Below, piece after piece: positions 16,988-26,553 of a stretch of DNA of 64,000 nucleotides; position 1 is the first letter of the stretch, and every line of letters starts with the position of its first letter. Source of the DNA: Leptospira idonii (GTDB taxonomy: Bacteria > Spirochaetota > Leptospiria > Leptospirales > Leptospiraceae); assembly GCF_004770995.1 (NCBI RefSeq), contig NZ_RQHW01000042.1:62001-126000 (forward strand). Direction: 5' to 3'. Below the pieces are notes generated by a model. That model was not told the DNA's origin, searched no databases, and saw nothing but the letters and a program-made list of their open reading frames with translations. A program made the position numbers and the translations under genes.

Positions 16988-19306
16988 ATGGAACTCTCCT
17001 TAAAAAAATTCGGAATCTTTCGGGATCAAAAATTCCCTCTAGGACAAGTCACTGTTTTTTTAGGACAAAATGAAACCGGTAAGACGACTTTATTCGATTC
17101 CATCGTATCTTCTTTGTTAAAGATCTCCGGTGCGACCGCATACGGGAAAAAATTGAACGCCCGTTATGAGAAAGACAGGGAAGCCAAGATAGAACCTAAT
17201 CCTGCAGGCATTTCTTCTCTTCCCGCATTCAGCTTTTTAAACTCGCATGCAGTGAGAGAAGGCAATATCGGAATCGTCATGGACGAGGCCAAAGGAAAAA
17301 AGGAGATGTTGGATGCTGTCCAAAAATCACTTTTCGACAGCGGATTCGATGCCAAGTATCTTAGACAAAAATGTTTGGAGAATGCGGAAAGAACCGGCGC
17401 CCGCAAATCCGCTAGAGATTTAAAGGCAGCGAATACATGGAAGGAACAGAAAAACGCAGAGTTTCAAACTGTAGACTCTGAGAGAAAACGAATCATACAA
17501 ACTTGGTCTTCTTTGCCTCAACTGGAAGAGAAACGAAAAAAATACGTTCAAAAAATGGAACCGATCGATTCCAAAGTGGAAGAGATAAACTCTCGTTTGG
17601 CGATTTTAGACCAATCCGAAAAATATTCCTATTTGGACCAAGTGTACTCTCTCGCATTGGAAAGAGAGGAAAAGGAAAAAGCGGCATCCCTTTCCGCTAA
17701 ACTTTTGGAGAAAAATTCGGAAAAACAAATCACTTCTCTTTCCGACCAAATCAAAGAGATCCAATTGAAATGGAAGAATCAGTCCGAGACTCTTGTTTCT
17801 TTGCAGTCCCAAGTGGGAACTTCGAATCAAAATAAACAAGAGTTAGACGAAAAAGAGAAAAAAATTGCAGGATGGGAAACCAAAATCAAGTCCTTGGAAA
17901 AGAAGTTGGACGATTTGTTCGAAAACCTTCCCCAGCTTTATTATGAAGTTTGGCAAAAACAGATTTTGGCGATCGCAGGGATTCTATTCGTATCCGGTCT
18001 TTCTCTTTCTTGGTTTTTACAATCGGAAACTCATTCTCGTTATTTGGGATTTTTAGGAATCGTTTTGATCGGTGCGGGATCTTTTTTGATTTTTTGGAAA
18101 GGGAAAGAAAAACGATTCGAAAAAGACGAAACAAAAATAAAATCGGAAATGGTTTCTCTTTCTGAAGAATTGATTCTGCTTTCGGAAGGAGAGATTCGTC
18201 CTTTACTTGTTTCCAGAGACGGTCTTAGGGAAGCGTTCAAAACATACTATCAAAAACTTACGGAAGTTAGATCAAAATCTTCTTCTCTTCTTTCCGATTT
18301 GGAAAAGAAAAAAGCGGAGATTTCCGATCTCTCGCAAAACCAAACTCATCTTCAGTCCGAAAAAATAGAAAGGGAAAATTCTCTCCGTTCTCTTCTTTCC
18401 GAATCCGGCTCTTCCTCTTTGGAAGAGTTAAGAGAAAAATTGAGTTCCGCAAAAGCGGTTCTTCAAGAATTCGAATCCATCGAGTCTAGATTAAAAAAGG
18501 TGATGGAAGATAACGGATGGTCTTCTTTCGATGAACTTCGCCGCAGAGTCAAAGATGAGCTGGAGTCTTATCAAAAGTTAGGAATCTCCAAAACATTTAC
18601 CCCTGCGCATAAAACGGAAAAACAAAATCTTAAATCGGATCTAGGCTATCTGCTCCAGGAAAAAGAATCCCTTTCTAAAGAGAGAGGGGAATTGGAAAAG
18701 GAAATTCATACAGTTTCCGTTCGTTCCACGGAACAATTGAACCAGGTTTTGAAACAATGGGAAAAAGGAATGTTCGATTTTTCGCAAGCGGAAAGTTCCC
18801 TGAAGGAATTGGAAAAGAACATTGAAGCATATCAAATATTAGGTGATGTGTTTGCGGAAATGGATGCAGGTTCAGAGGATGAAATGTCTTCTCTCGTTCA
18901 ATCTTTATCCTCCAAATGGAACGGAATTCTAACGGGTTCTGAAATCAGGAAAATCGATTGGAACAGTCTTTCCGAAGATGTTCCCAAAGCCGCGGACAAG
19001 GCAGGGCAAGTGAGAGAGTTCGATCATCTTTCCACAGGCACAAAAGAACTTTTATTTTTTGCGATGAGACTCGAGTATGCGCTTCGAGTTGGGAGAGAAT
19101 CGCATCTTCCTTGGTTGCTTTTGGATGAACCTTTCCGTCATATGGATGTTTCCCGAACGGAATCCGCGGTTCGTTATACTTTGGATTTTTTGAAAAAGGA
19201 AAATTGGAACGGAGTGTTTTTTACTTTCGATGAGTCTTTATCGAAATGTATTACGGAGAATGCAGGTTCCAAAGATATGAAATGCATCCTCCATAAGTTA
19301 GGTTAG
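16988..19306 (+). CDS. SbcC/YhaN-like AAA ATPase with mid-coil membrane segments
   Basis: A 772-residue SMC/Rad50-type ATPase. The N-terminal Walker A is [14 protein letters not shown]. Long coiled coils span about 150-310 and 380-600. The C-terminal lobe has the signature [15 protein letters not shown], Walker [13 protein letters not shown] and a D-loop. In place of a Rad50 Cys-x-x-Cys zinc hook, the middle holds two hydrophobic helices (about residues 322-341 and 350-372), suggesting membrane anchoring at the coil tip. It pairs with the preceding SbcD-like nuclease. Its stop overlaps the stop region of convergent tpx by four bases. Confidence 0.83.
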   Translation: MELSLKKFGIFRDQKFPLGQVTVFLGQNETGKTTLFDSIVSSLLKISGATAYGKKLNARYEKDREAKIEPNPAGISSLPAFSFLNSHAVREGNIGIVMDEAKGKKEMLDAVQKSLFDSGFDAKYLRQKCLENAERTGARKSARDLKAANTWKEQKNAEFQTVDSERKRIIQTWSSLPQLEEKRKKYVQKMEPIDSKVEEINSRLAILDQSEKYSYLDQVYSLALEREEKEKAASLSAKLLEKNSEKQITSLSDQIKEIQLKWKNQSETLVSLQSQVGTSNQNKQELDEKEKKIAGWETKIKSLEKKLDDLFENLPQLYYEVWQKQILAIAGILFVSGLSLSWFLQSETHSRYLGFLGIVLIGAGSFLIFWKGKEKRFEKDETKIKSEMVSLSEELILLSEGEIRPLLVSRDGLREAFKTYYQKLTEVRSKSSSLLSDLEKKKAEISDLSQNQTHLQSEKIERENSLRSLLSESGSSSLEELREKLSSAKAVLQEFESIESRLKKVMEDNGWSSFDELRRRVKDELESYQKLGISKTFTPAHKTEKQNLKSDLGYLLQEKESLSKERGELEKEIHTVSVRSTEQLNQVLKQWEKGMFDFSQAESSLKELEKNIEAYQILGDVFAEMDAGSEDEMSSLVQSLSSKWNGILTGSEIRKIDWNSLSEDVPKAADKAGQVREFDHLSTGTKELLFFAMRLEYALRVGRESHLPWLLLDEPFRHMDVSRTESAVRYTLDFLKKENWNGVFFTFDESLSKCITENAGSKDMKCILHKLG

Positions 19307-19818
19307 GTGAGTTTTTTCGCTTCTGCGAGAATCGTTTCGTAGTTCGGTTCGCTTGCGATTTCAGGAACAAGTTCCACATAACGGATCACATCCGATTTGT
19401 CCACTACGAACACCGCTCTTGCCGCTAGTCCGGAGAGAGGGCCGGAAGCGATATGAACTCCGTAGTTTTTAGAAAAGGAAAAATCTTTAAACTGAGAACC
19501 TGTGATTAGGTTTTCGGATTGAATCCCTTCCGTAGCACAGAATCGTTTCATAGCAAAAGGAAGATCTCCCGAGATGATGAGAGTTGTGATTGCCGATTCT
19601 TTCGCAACCTTTTCGTTGAACTTTTTTGTTTCAATGGCACAAACAGGAGTGTCCAAGCTGGGAACCGCCACGAGAATTTTTACCTTTCCGGAAAGGTCTT
19701 TGAGGGAAATTTCACTTAAATCTTGTTTTGCGACTTTAAAATCGGGAGCTTTGTCCCCTGCTTGGGGTAGATTCCCTTCGAGTGAAATTGGATTTCCTTT
19801 GAGTGTTACCGATGCCAT
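19303..19818 (-). CDS. tpx: thiol peroxidase Tpx (atypical 2-Cys peroxiredoxin)
   Basis: This 171-residue peroxiredoxin has the Tpx hallmark PSLDTPVC with peroxidatic Cys60 and the preceding Thr. The resolving Cys94 lies in RFCATEGI. It detoxifies hydrogen and alkyl peroxides with thioredoxin. A perfect AAGGAG precedes the ATG. Length is normal for the family. The gene is separated from the upstream membrane protein gene by 54 bases and may have its own promoter. Confidence 0.95.
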   Translation of the reverse strand: MASVTLKGNPISLEGNLPQAGDKAPDFKVAKQDLSEISLKDLSGKVKILVAVPSLDTPVCAIETKKFNEKVAKESAITTLIISGDLPFAMKRFCATEGIQSENLITGSQFKDFSFSKNYGVHIASGPLSGLAARAVFVVDKSDVIRYVELVPEIASEPNYETILAEAKKLT

Positions 19819-19872
19819 AATGACTCCTTACTTCGAATTAGACAATTCTCGCAAATTCGGAAATAAATAAAA

Positions 19873-21006
19873 TCAAAACATCATTTTTTCTGACTTTAAA
19901 ACCGCTTCTTTGAGATGCCCCTTTCGAATGAGAGAAGAGAGTTCTTTGACCTCTTGCCATTGGGATTCTGAAAATTCGGGATATAGATCCGGTAAAATTT
20001 CCTTCTCCTCTTCGGAAGGATTTCCATCAAAAGCGACTCCGATCAGGAAAATATGAAAGGCGAATTTTCTTTCTTCGCGACCGCATGATCCCAGAGTGAG
20101 TTTGAACTTGAAAAAATCATCGATTTCTTCCGGTTTCGTTTCCAAAGAGAAACATTGCACCAATTTCAAAAGCAGATATTCGAAGTTAGGGTGAAAGGTT
20201 TTGGTATATACGATGGAATTGGCGACCGCCTGCAAACAAGCCAATTTACCGGACACGCTTAAAGTATCCGCTTTTTGTTTTGCCAAATGAATGATTTGTT
20301 CGGAGATTTTTCGAGTGATGATTCTCATTCGAAGTTCTTTCAGGATTTGATAGGTGGTGAATGCATCCCAAAAACCGGTGATAGGTGCCGCCACGTATTC
20401 TATATAAAGACGAAGACTGCTTCTTCCTATCACAGCTTTTAAAAGCACTTTTGCGATGAGATTGGAAAGAAGAACCTTGATTTTATAAAGAATCGACTTC
20501 AGTGCAAGGGCTTTTCGATTCAGCCTTCTGTAAGGATCAATTCCGTATAACTTGAGTTCTGGATCGGGGATCTCAAGAGCGATTCTGGCAAGCATTCCAG
20601 GAATAGGAGTGATGAGTTCCGGTTCGTCTTCCAGTTCTATGTCTGCGTATTCCGCCATTCGGAAAGAAAGATAAAGACAGACACGAAACAGAAGATAAAA
20701 TTCCACTGCGGTGAAAAGTATGATCAGAAGCAGAATATAAACGATCGACTCGAAACTTTCTGTTAGGTGGTATATGTCGGGAGTAGGCAGAAAAAAACTG
20801 AGATATACGAAAGCGTAAGAGGGAATGAATCCGATGAAGAAGGAATAAATGGTTCCCAAGAGTATGGTTCGATTCGTGTTCTTTTCGAATCCGTCCGAGT
20901 TTTCTTCCCGGTTTCCTTTTTTTCTTTTTTGAGAGAGGGAAAGGATCACCCTTCTTCCCCATTTTTCTAAAGTGCCAGGTCTGTAGATTTGTTCTTTCGT
21001 ATGCAT
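19873..21006 (-). CDS. membrane protein with TerB-like C-terminal segment, function unknown
   Basis: A 377-residue protein I do not recognise as a named family. A basic N-terminus (1-45) precedes two membrane helices (about 48-72 and 86-112). A long cytoplasmic alpha-helical part follows. The C-terminal stretch LTLGSCGREERKFAFHIFLIGVAFDGNPSEEEKEIL resembles tellurite-resistance TerB-like helices only loosely. It starts 14 bases after the sensor kinase gene and is probably its operon partner, perhaps a membrane-bound output or accessory component (inference). Confidence 0.55.
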   Translation of the reverse strand: MHTKEQIYRPGTLEKWGRRVILSLSQKRKKGNREENSDGFEKNTNRTILLGTIYSFFIGFIPSYAFVYLSFFLPTPDIYHLTESFESIVYILLLIILFTAVEFYLLFRVCLYLSFRMAEYADIELEDEPELITPIPGMLARIALEIPDPELKLYGIDPYRRLNRKALALKSILYKIKVLLSNLIAKVLLKAVIGRSSLRLYIEYVAAPITGFWDAFTTYQILKELRMRIITRKISEQIIHLAKQKADTLSVSGKLACLQAVANSIVYTKTFHPNFEYLLLKLVQCFSLETKPEEIDDFFKFKLTLGSCGREERKFAFHIFLIGVAFDGNPSEEEKEILPDLYPEFSESQWQEVKELSSLIRKGHLKEAVLKSEKMMF

Positions 21007-21020
21007 TTTTCTCTTTGATT

Positions 21021-22886
21021 TTAACCTCGGATTTCCCGAATCATTTCTTTAGGTATACTGGGGACATCTCCAGGTCCATCTAACGGAAGATATACTAAAA
21101 ATCGAGTGTATCCTTGCTGGGATTCCACTTCGATTCTTCCTTTGTGTTTTTCGATGATTCCTTTTACGATTCCCAAACCAAGTCCCGTTCCTTCCCCTTG
21201 GTCTTTGGTTGTGAAAAACGGGTCCCAGATTTTATCTTTGATTTCAGTAGTGATTCCGCACCCGTTGTCTTCGAAACCTACTAGTACATAATTGTCTCCG
21301 ATCGCTCTTGTGAAGATGGTCAGTTTCGGTTTGTCCGTTTTTTTCATGGCATGGAGTGCATTCGTGATGAGATTTGTCCAAACCTGATTCAATTCGTCTA
21401 TATTGCACCGAACCAAAGGAAGAGAAGAGTATTGTCTTTCTATTTCTACTCCTTGTTTGATTTGGTTTTGCATGATGACCAAAGTATTTTCCAAACCTTC
21501 ATGTAGATCCGCATCCGCATAAGAGGCCTGTCCCAAGTGGGAATAATATTTCAAAGCCTTTACGATACGGACTATGTTTTTGATGGCATACTTTATATTT
21601 TTGATATTTCTGTGAAGGCTCAGGCTGTTACGAAGCATTTCATACACTTCTTTGCCTCCATCCTTTCTGATTCGAATCAAATCTTTTTCCAGATGAGGGA
21701 TGGCATTCTCTATCAGGAAGTTGGATAGGTCGAGGGATTCCGTTTCTCCCATTCCTTCCGCAATTAACTTTTGTTTGACTTCCTTTTTAAGTTTGAATTT
21801 GTCTTTCGGATCGATTTTTTCTTTCGTATCTTCTTTGGTTAAGGTAAGAAGCAGGTTCATATAAACATTTCGTATTTCTTGATTTTGAATGAGAATGTTT
21901 AAATCGGATAGATGGGAAAATGCATAGAGTAGGTTTGCTTCCAGATTGTCAGAGGAACCGTTGATGACTGCTGCAGGAGTATTGATTTCGTGGGCGATCC
22001 CTGCCACCATTACCCCTAAAGATGCCATTTTTTCTGACTGCACTAGATGGGTTTGAGCTTCTTCCAATTCCCTGGTCCTTTCCGCCACTTTCGCCTCTAG
22101 CGTTTCCGTTAGGTGAACTAACTGCTGGTAGATCATGGAATTGGATAGTGACATGAGAGAAACGGAAAGTATTTCTAAAATGATTTCGATTTCGTTCAGT
22201 CCGTAACTTTTGTTCTTTTTGTTTTTTCCCAGAAGGATAAAACCCACCAAACTGGATTTCATAGCAAGAGTTGCCACCAAAACGGAATCGGTTTTTTGAA
22301 AGAAAGCGAGTGCGGATTCTTTGATTTTGGAATGATTGATCGTTTTTTCTTCTGCGAAGTTTTCTTTCAGATGAATTCCTTCTCGATCGGATAACCAAAG
22401 TAAGAAGGGATCGAACACAGGGAGACCGGCGGCTTCCGTGTTCCAATCTTTTTCTTTGGGATAGGGTCTGGGGCGGAAATGACCGTCCGCTTCGTCCCAA
22501 GTATAAACTCTTACGAATTCCGCAGGAATTTTAGCAGTGAGATATTGGGAGATGGTTTGGCTGATTCTGTCCGGGTCGTTGAAGGAAATGAGTTCTTCTT
22601 TGAACTTTTCCAATGCGAAAAGGTTTTGTACCAATTCGTCCCTTTTGGTCGGCCTTTCCTCTTCTTGAGGAGCTGTCTTGGGAATTTCCGTAGAGGAAAG
22701 AGTTTGTATCGAATCGGTTCGTTTTTTTTGTAATAGAATCGAAACGGAGGAGAGAAAAAAAAGAAAGCCGCTTCCGCAGACGACCGCAAGGGAAGATTCC
22801 GAAAGATACAGAAAAGCCGTGAAAAAGAAGAGGAGAACCGGCAAAGAATATTGGATCCAAAAAGGAAAGATGACTTGTATCTTCAT
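21021..22886 (-). CDS. membrane sensor histidine kinase with GAF-like domain
   Basis: A 621-residue kinase. Two N-terminal membrane helices (about 5-50) are followed by a GAF-like domain (about 100-250), a coiled coil and the H-box GIAHEINTPAAV with His299. The ATPase domain carries the N-box LITNALHAM, EDNGCGI and a GTGLGLGIVKG loop. About 210 residues separate His299 from the N-box Asn, roughly twice the usual spacing, because of an extra helical segment. The H-box type (HEINTP) is common in kinases without a fused receiver, and no response regulator gene adjoins it. Its partner is probably the next gene and an unlinked regulator. Confidence 0.88.
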   Translation of the reverse strand: MKIQVIFPFWIQYSLPVLLFFFTAFLYLSESSLAVVCGSGFLFFLSSVSILLQKKRTDSIQTLSSTEIPKTAPQEEERPTKRDELVQNLFALEKFKEELISFNDPDRISQTISQYLTAKIPAEFVRVYTWDEADGHFRPRPYPKEKDWNTEAAGLPVFDPFLLWLSDREGIHLKENFAEEKTINHSKIKESALAFFQKTDSVLVATLAMKSSLVGFILLGKNKKNKSYGLNEIEIILEILSVSLMSLSNSMIYQQLVHLTETLEAKVAERTRELEEAQTHLVQSEKMASLGVMVAGIAHEINTPAAVINGSSDNLEANLLYAFSHLSDLNILIQNQEIRNVYMNLLLTLTKEDTKEKIDPKDKFKLKKEVKQKLIAEGMGETESLDLSNFLIENAIPHLEKDLIRIRKDGGKEVYEMLRNSLSLHRNIKNIKYAIKNIVRIVKALKYYSHLGQASYADADLHEGLENTLVIMQNQIKQGVEIERQYSSLPLVRCNIDELNQVWTNLITNALHAMKKTDKPKLTIFTRAIGDNYVLVGFEDNGCGITTEIKDKIWDPFFTTKDQGEGTGLGLGIVKGIIEKHKGRIEVESQQGYTRFLVYLPLDGPGDVPSIPKEMIREIRG

Positions 22887-22936
22887 GATTGTACGGGTAA
22901 TTTGGAAGAAGATCCTTATTATAACTGGAAATTTTT

Positions 22937-23890
22937 TTGGGTAAAGAACAATTTACAATCGCTAGAATCTTCGGAGCCTATTATGAGTTATACTCTGAAA
23001 AGACTTCCTATGTTCTTGCCGTTCTCAAAGGCAAATTGAGATTAAAAAATTCGGAAGACAGACATCCTTTTGTCGTCGGTGACGAGGTATATGCCGAGGC
23101 CGGCCCGGGAGAAGAATGGGTCATACTCAGCAAGGAAGATAGAAAAAATTTTTTGACCAGAAAGAGCGATCATGGAGACACTCATGTTCTTTGCGCGAAT
23201 CTGGATCAAGTCGCCATACTCGCTTCTTATAAAGATCCTGAAACGAAAGACGGTTTCATTGATCGTCTGTTAGTTGCTTCTTATCACACCAGAATCAAAC
23301 CTTTGATTTTGTTTACGAAATCCGATCTGGTTCCCGAAGAAATAAAATCACTTAAGGAAAATTCTTATAGAAATTTGGGATACGAAGTGATGAGTATTTC
23401 CGTAGAGAATGAATCTTCTCTGGAACCTCTTTGGGATGTTCTTCGGGGAAAAAGAACCTTCCTTTGCGGAAATTCAGGAGTAGGTAAATCCACTCTCTTG
23501 AATCACCTAACGAAAAAAAGTGTGCAAAAAACGAATCAGATCAGCGGCACTACCAGAAAAGGAAAACACACTACCACAAACTCATTGGCAGTGTTTCTGG
23601 AAGAAAACACTGTGATCATCGATTCTCCCGGAGTGAAGGAGTGGGGCATCCTGCACCTCACCAAACAAGAACTTTTGGAAAGTTTTCCCGAGTTACAAGG
23701 CGCACAAGAGAAATGTGAATCTTCCTATTGCTGTGACTTGGGGCCTCAATGCAATATGCTTTCCCATTTCGAGGAAAACTTAACGGAATCCCGCAAAAAA
23801 AGCCTAGAATCCATGTTTGAGAGTCTGGAAAAACCCCACAGAGTCACCCGCAGAGACCATTGGTCGAGAGCTGTAACAAAAAGATATTAG
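22937..23890 (+). CDS. rsgA: ribosome small-subunit-dependent GTPase RsgA (YjeQ)
   Basis: A 317-residue circularly permuted GTPase that helps late maturation of the 30S ribosomal subunit. An OB-fold N-terminus is followed by LFTKSDLV (G4), GNSGVGKSTLLN (G1), a Thr-rich G2 loop and IDSPGVKEWG (G3), in permuted order. The C-terminal zinc knuckle reads C-x4-C-C-D-x4-C, where the family normally has C-x4-C-x-H-x5-C. Translation probably starts at TTG (22937) after a weak GGA; no in-frame ATG is available near the OB fold. It is divergent from the histidine kinase gene. Confidence 0.92.
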   Translation: MGKEQFTIARIFGAYYELYSEKTSYVLAVLKGKLRLKNSEDRHPFVVGDEVYAEAGPGEEWVILSKEDRKNFLTRKSDHGDTHVLCANLDQVAILASYKDPETKDGFIDRLLVASYHTRIKPLILFTKSDLVPEEIKSLKENSYRNLGYEVMSISVENESSLEPLWDVLRGKRTFLCGNSGVGKSTLLNHLTKKSVQKTNQISGTTRKGKHTTTNSLAVFLEENTVIIDSPGVKEWGILHLTKQELLESFPELQGAQEKCESSYCCDLGPQCNMLSHFEENLTESRKKSLESMFESLEKPHRVTRRDHWSRAVTKRY

Positions 23891-23959
23891 GGAAAAGAGT
23901 TGCAAAGGGTTCAGTTGTTACATAAACTTAGAATGTTATTTTCGTAGGGGAGGTTCTAT

Positions 23960-24937
23960 ATGAAAACCGTTCGAACATTTCGCATCCAACCCATCTTAAT
24001 CGTGGCAGTATTTGCTATCTTCTCGTTCTACTGTCAAAAAGATTCTAAAGACGTCTCCGTCAATCCTCAGGAATCGACAAACTCCGTTTCGGAAAGATCT
24101 GCCGTTCTCGCTTTCATCAAAGGGGATGTGGTAGTGCTCCGAGAAGGGAATCAATTGAAACCCGTATTAGGTGATGCTCTCCAGGGAACGGATACTGTTG
24201 TGACCGGAGCCAACGGCAGTGTTGAGATTTTGTTAGGTGAAGATGGAATTCTGAAACTTGCAAAAAACACATCTCTCAGCATCAGCAATGCCTTCTCTTC
24301 TCACGATGAAGGAAGAAACACCGAAGTGAACCTTCAGTACGGAAAATTAGTAACCGTTCTGCGCAAAGAAAGAAAATCGGAAAACTTCCGAGTCGTCACT
24401 CCTACTTCCATTGCGGGTGTGAGAGGGACTTCTTTCCTTACCAGCGTAGAAGATCCCGGTTCCAAATCTGGCACTGTAGCTTGTGCTTCGAACAACTGTG
24501 TTGTGAAGTATGTGGTCTTAGACGGAACCATTGCGATCAGCAAACCGAATTCCGAAAAAGAACTCGTATTGGATAAAAAGAAAGAAGCAACCGTAGGAAA
24601 CGAATCTTCTTTAAGCGAAAAGATGGTGAAACCTTTGGACTCTCAATCTTTATCCGACCTAAAAGAAATGTTGGTGTTCGAAAATACCAAAATGTTGGGC
24701 TTTGAATCTCTTACGAACGAATTGAGATCCAACAGTGAAGAACTCAAACAAATGGATGTAGGATCTTCTTTGAATGAAGTAGAAACTGCCATCAAAAAGA
24801 AAGATACGATCAAAAACAAATCGGATGAAGTAATCACTACTGCTAAATCCATTGAAGAATCAAAATACATCAAAAAAGATGTGCAAAAAGAATCCTTAAA
24901 ATTGCCTGCGAAAGAGAGTTTCGATAAGAATAAATGA
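23960..24937 (+). CDS. FecR-domain lipoprotein
   Basis: A 325-residue protein with a lipoprotein signal ending IFSFYC. A FecR domain (about 55-215) shows the repeated beta pattern GDVVVLREG, VTGANGSVEILLGEDG and the characteristic TPTSIAGVRGTSF end. The rest is a charged, helical tail rich in Lys/Glu. FecR domains usually occur in anti-sigma sensors, but here there is no membrane-spanning anti-sigma part and no sigma factor gene nearby. A strong GGGGAGG precedes the ATG. The stop overlaps the next gene (ATGA), making this the first gene of a three-lipoprotein operon. Confidence 0.87.
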   Translation: MKTVRTFRIQPILIVAVFAIFSFYCQKDSKDVSVNPQESTNSVSERSAVLAFIKGDVVVLREGNQLKPVLGDALQGTDTVVTGANGSVEILLGEDGILKLAKNTSLSISNAFSSHDEGRNTEVNLQYGKLVTVLRKERKSENFRVVTPTSIAGVRGTSFLTSVEDPGSKSGTVACASNNCVVKYVVLDGTIAISKPNSEKELVLDKKKEATVGNESSLSEKMVKPLDSQSLSDLKEMLVFENTKMLGFESLTNELRSNSEELKQMDVGSSLNEVETAIKKKDTIKNKSDEVITTAKSIEESKYIKKDVQKESLKLPAKESFDKNK

Positions 24938-26553
24938 GATATGCCTATTTACTAGTTCTTTGTTGTGTATTGTCAGGATGTGCTTCCGTAACTCAAATCG
25001 AGACTTTAAACGCCTCATTTGCGAAACCGGTTTTCAAAAGCATTGAACCTGGAATTGTAGAGCCTACCCCTTCCGGGAAAGACTATCGGGAAAGAACGGT
25101 AAATAAGTCTCTTCCTCATTTCACAATCCTCTGGAAGGAGATCCCTAAGGATTTCCTTTCGGTGGATGTGAACTTCTTAGAGGAAAGAATTGTCTCTTCT
25201 CATTCTACCTTCGGAAAATATATTCCTGCTCCTGCAGGATCTTCCGATTATACCGATTTTTTCAAAACGAAAGACATTGATGTGGTTTTGGAACTGAACG
25301 CTTCCAAAACAAACGAGAGTTTATCGCTTACCGCTAATTACAAGGACCCTGTTCTTTCGCAGAACTTCGGTTCTTCGTTATTCGCTTTCAAATTGGAAAA
25401 AGAACCATCCTCTTCCAAAAAGAAAAAATTCGAAATTTTTCATGATAAAACGGGACTAGTTCCTCTTTTTCCTTCCGTATTGTCTTATTATTCGGAGGTT
25501 TCCTCTCCGAAAGAATCCGAAATTCAAACCGTTCTTTCTTCTACTTTAAGAGGAAAGGTTTCCGTGTTCTCCACCACTCCAGGAACACAAATTCTTCTGG
25601 ATGGAAAAGAAATCGGAAAAGCGCCTCTTATCGATTATTCCATGTTAAATGGAAAGCACGTATTGTCTTTTTCTAAACCGGGAAAAGATCCAGTGCAAAG
25701 ATCCATATTGATTCGTGCAGGAAAAACAAGCCGCATCTTTCAAGAATGGAACGACGATATTTCCCAGGGAACTTTCGTTTTATCCAGTTATCCTTCCGGA
25801 TTGGATGTGATCGTTGCCGGTCAGAAAAAAGGAAAAACTCAATTTGCAGAATCGGGAGTTCCTTACGGGAGTTATTCCGTGCAATATGTCCGCACCAAAG
25901 GAAGCGAAAATTTCGAATATGCTAAGTCCCAAGTAGTGATTCGTCCCAAGTCGATCGCAAGTCTGGCACTTCCTATTTCACTAGAGGAAGGTATCGGTTG
26001 GGAAGCTGCCGATTTTTGGAATCCTTCCAGCATTTCTCCTCATTTTTCAGCAACCTTTCCCGACAAACTTACGTTCGGTAAATCCGCCAATCTTCCTTCC
26101 GGATGGTACGGTGTTTTTTCGGAAGATATGATCCCGGATCGAATTCGTGCAGAAGTGAAATTAGGGGTATCACAAGAATTAGGCGGTAAGCTTGGTTTTT
26201 TCGTAACGGACAAAGAGTCCCATTCTTTACTTGTCATTGTTGACAAAACGGATTTTCATCTTGTGCAGTTTTCCCCGGAAGAAAAAGAATCCATCGTTCG
26301 TTCTTCTTACAGATGGAAATCGGAAGAGCCTTTAAAAGGAAGAGAGATCAGTATTGAAACAGATCCTGAGAAAAAACTTTTGAAGTTGTATCTGGGGAAT
26401 AGTTTGATCCTGGAAAAAGCCTGGGATTTCACAACTCTTTGGAATATAGCCATCCTAACTCCTTCCGATTCTTTTTTGAACGGCAATCCTCTCCGTGGAA
26501 TCAAAATCCAATACCCTGATATGATTCAATTCGAGGAGAAAATAAAAAAATGA
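24934..26553 (+). CDS. PEGA-domain lipoprotein
   Basis: A 539-residue lipoprotein (signal ending VLSGC, near-canonical lipobox). Residues ~20-195 form an uncharacterised N-terminal domain. Two PEGA-type beta modules follow (about 205-275, GTQILLDGKEIGKAPL; about 285-350, GLDVIVAGQKKGKTQF). The C-terminal part (about 360-535) resembles a jelly-roll: GKLGFFVTDKESHSLLVIVDKTDFHLVQF. PEGA modules are common in surface-layer and envelope proteins. Both ends overlap neighbours by ATGA, so expression is tightly coupled to the FecR and TPR genes. Confidence 0.82.
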   Translation: MRYAYLLVLCCVLSGCASVTQIETLNASFAKPVFKSIEPGIVEPTPSGKDYRERTVNKSLPHFTILWKEIPKDFLSVDVNFLEERIVSSHSTFGKYIPAPAGSSDYTDFFKTKDIDVVLELNASKTNESLSLTANYKDPVLSQNFGSSLFAFKLEKEPSSSKKKKFEIFHDKTGLVPLFPSVLSYYSEVSSPKESEIQTVLSSTLRGKVSVFSTTPGTQILLDGKEIGKAPLIDYSMLNGKHVLSFSKPGKDPVQRSILIRAGKTSRIFQEWNDDISQGTFVLSSYPSGLDVIVAGQKKGKTQFAESGVPYGSYSVQYVRTKGSENFEYAKSQVVIRPKSIASLALPISLEEGIGWEAADFWNPSSISPHFSATFPDKLTFGKSANLPSGWYGVFSEDMIPDRIRAEVKLGVSQELGGKLGFFVTDKESHSLLVIVDKTDFHLVQFSPEEKESIVRSSYRWKSEEPLKGREISIETDPEKKLLKLYLGNSLILEKAWDFTTLWNIAILTPSDSFLNGNPLRGIKIQYPDMIQFEEKIKK

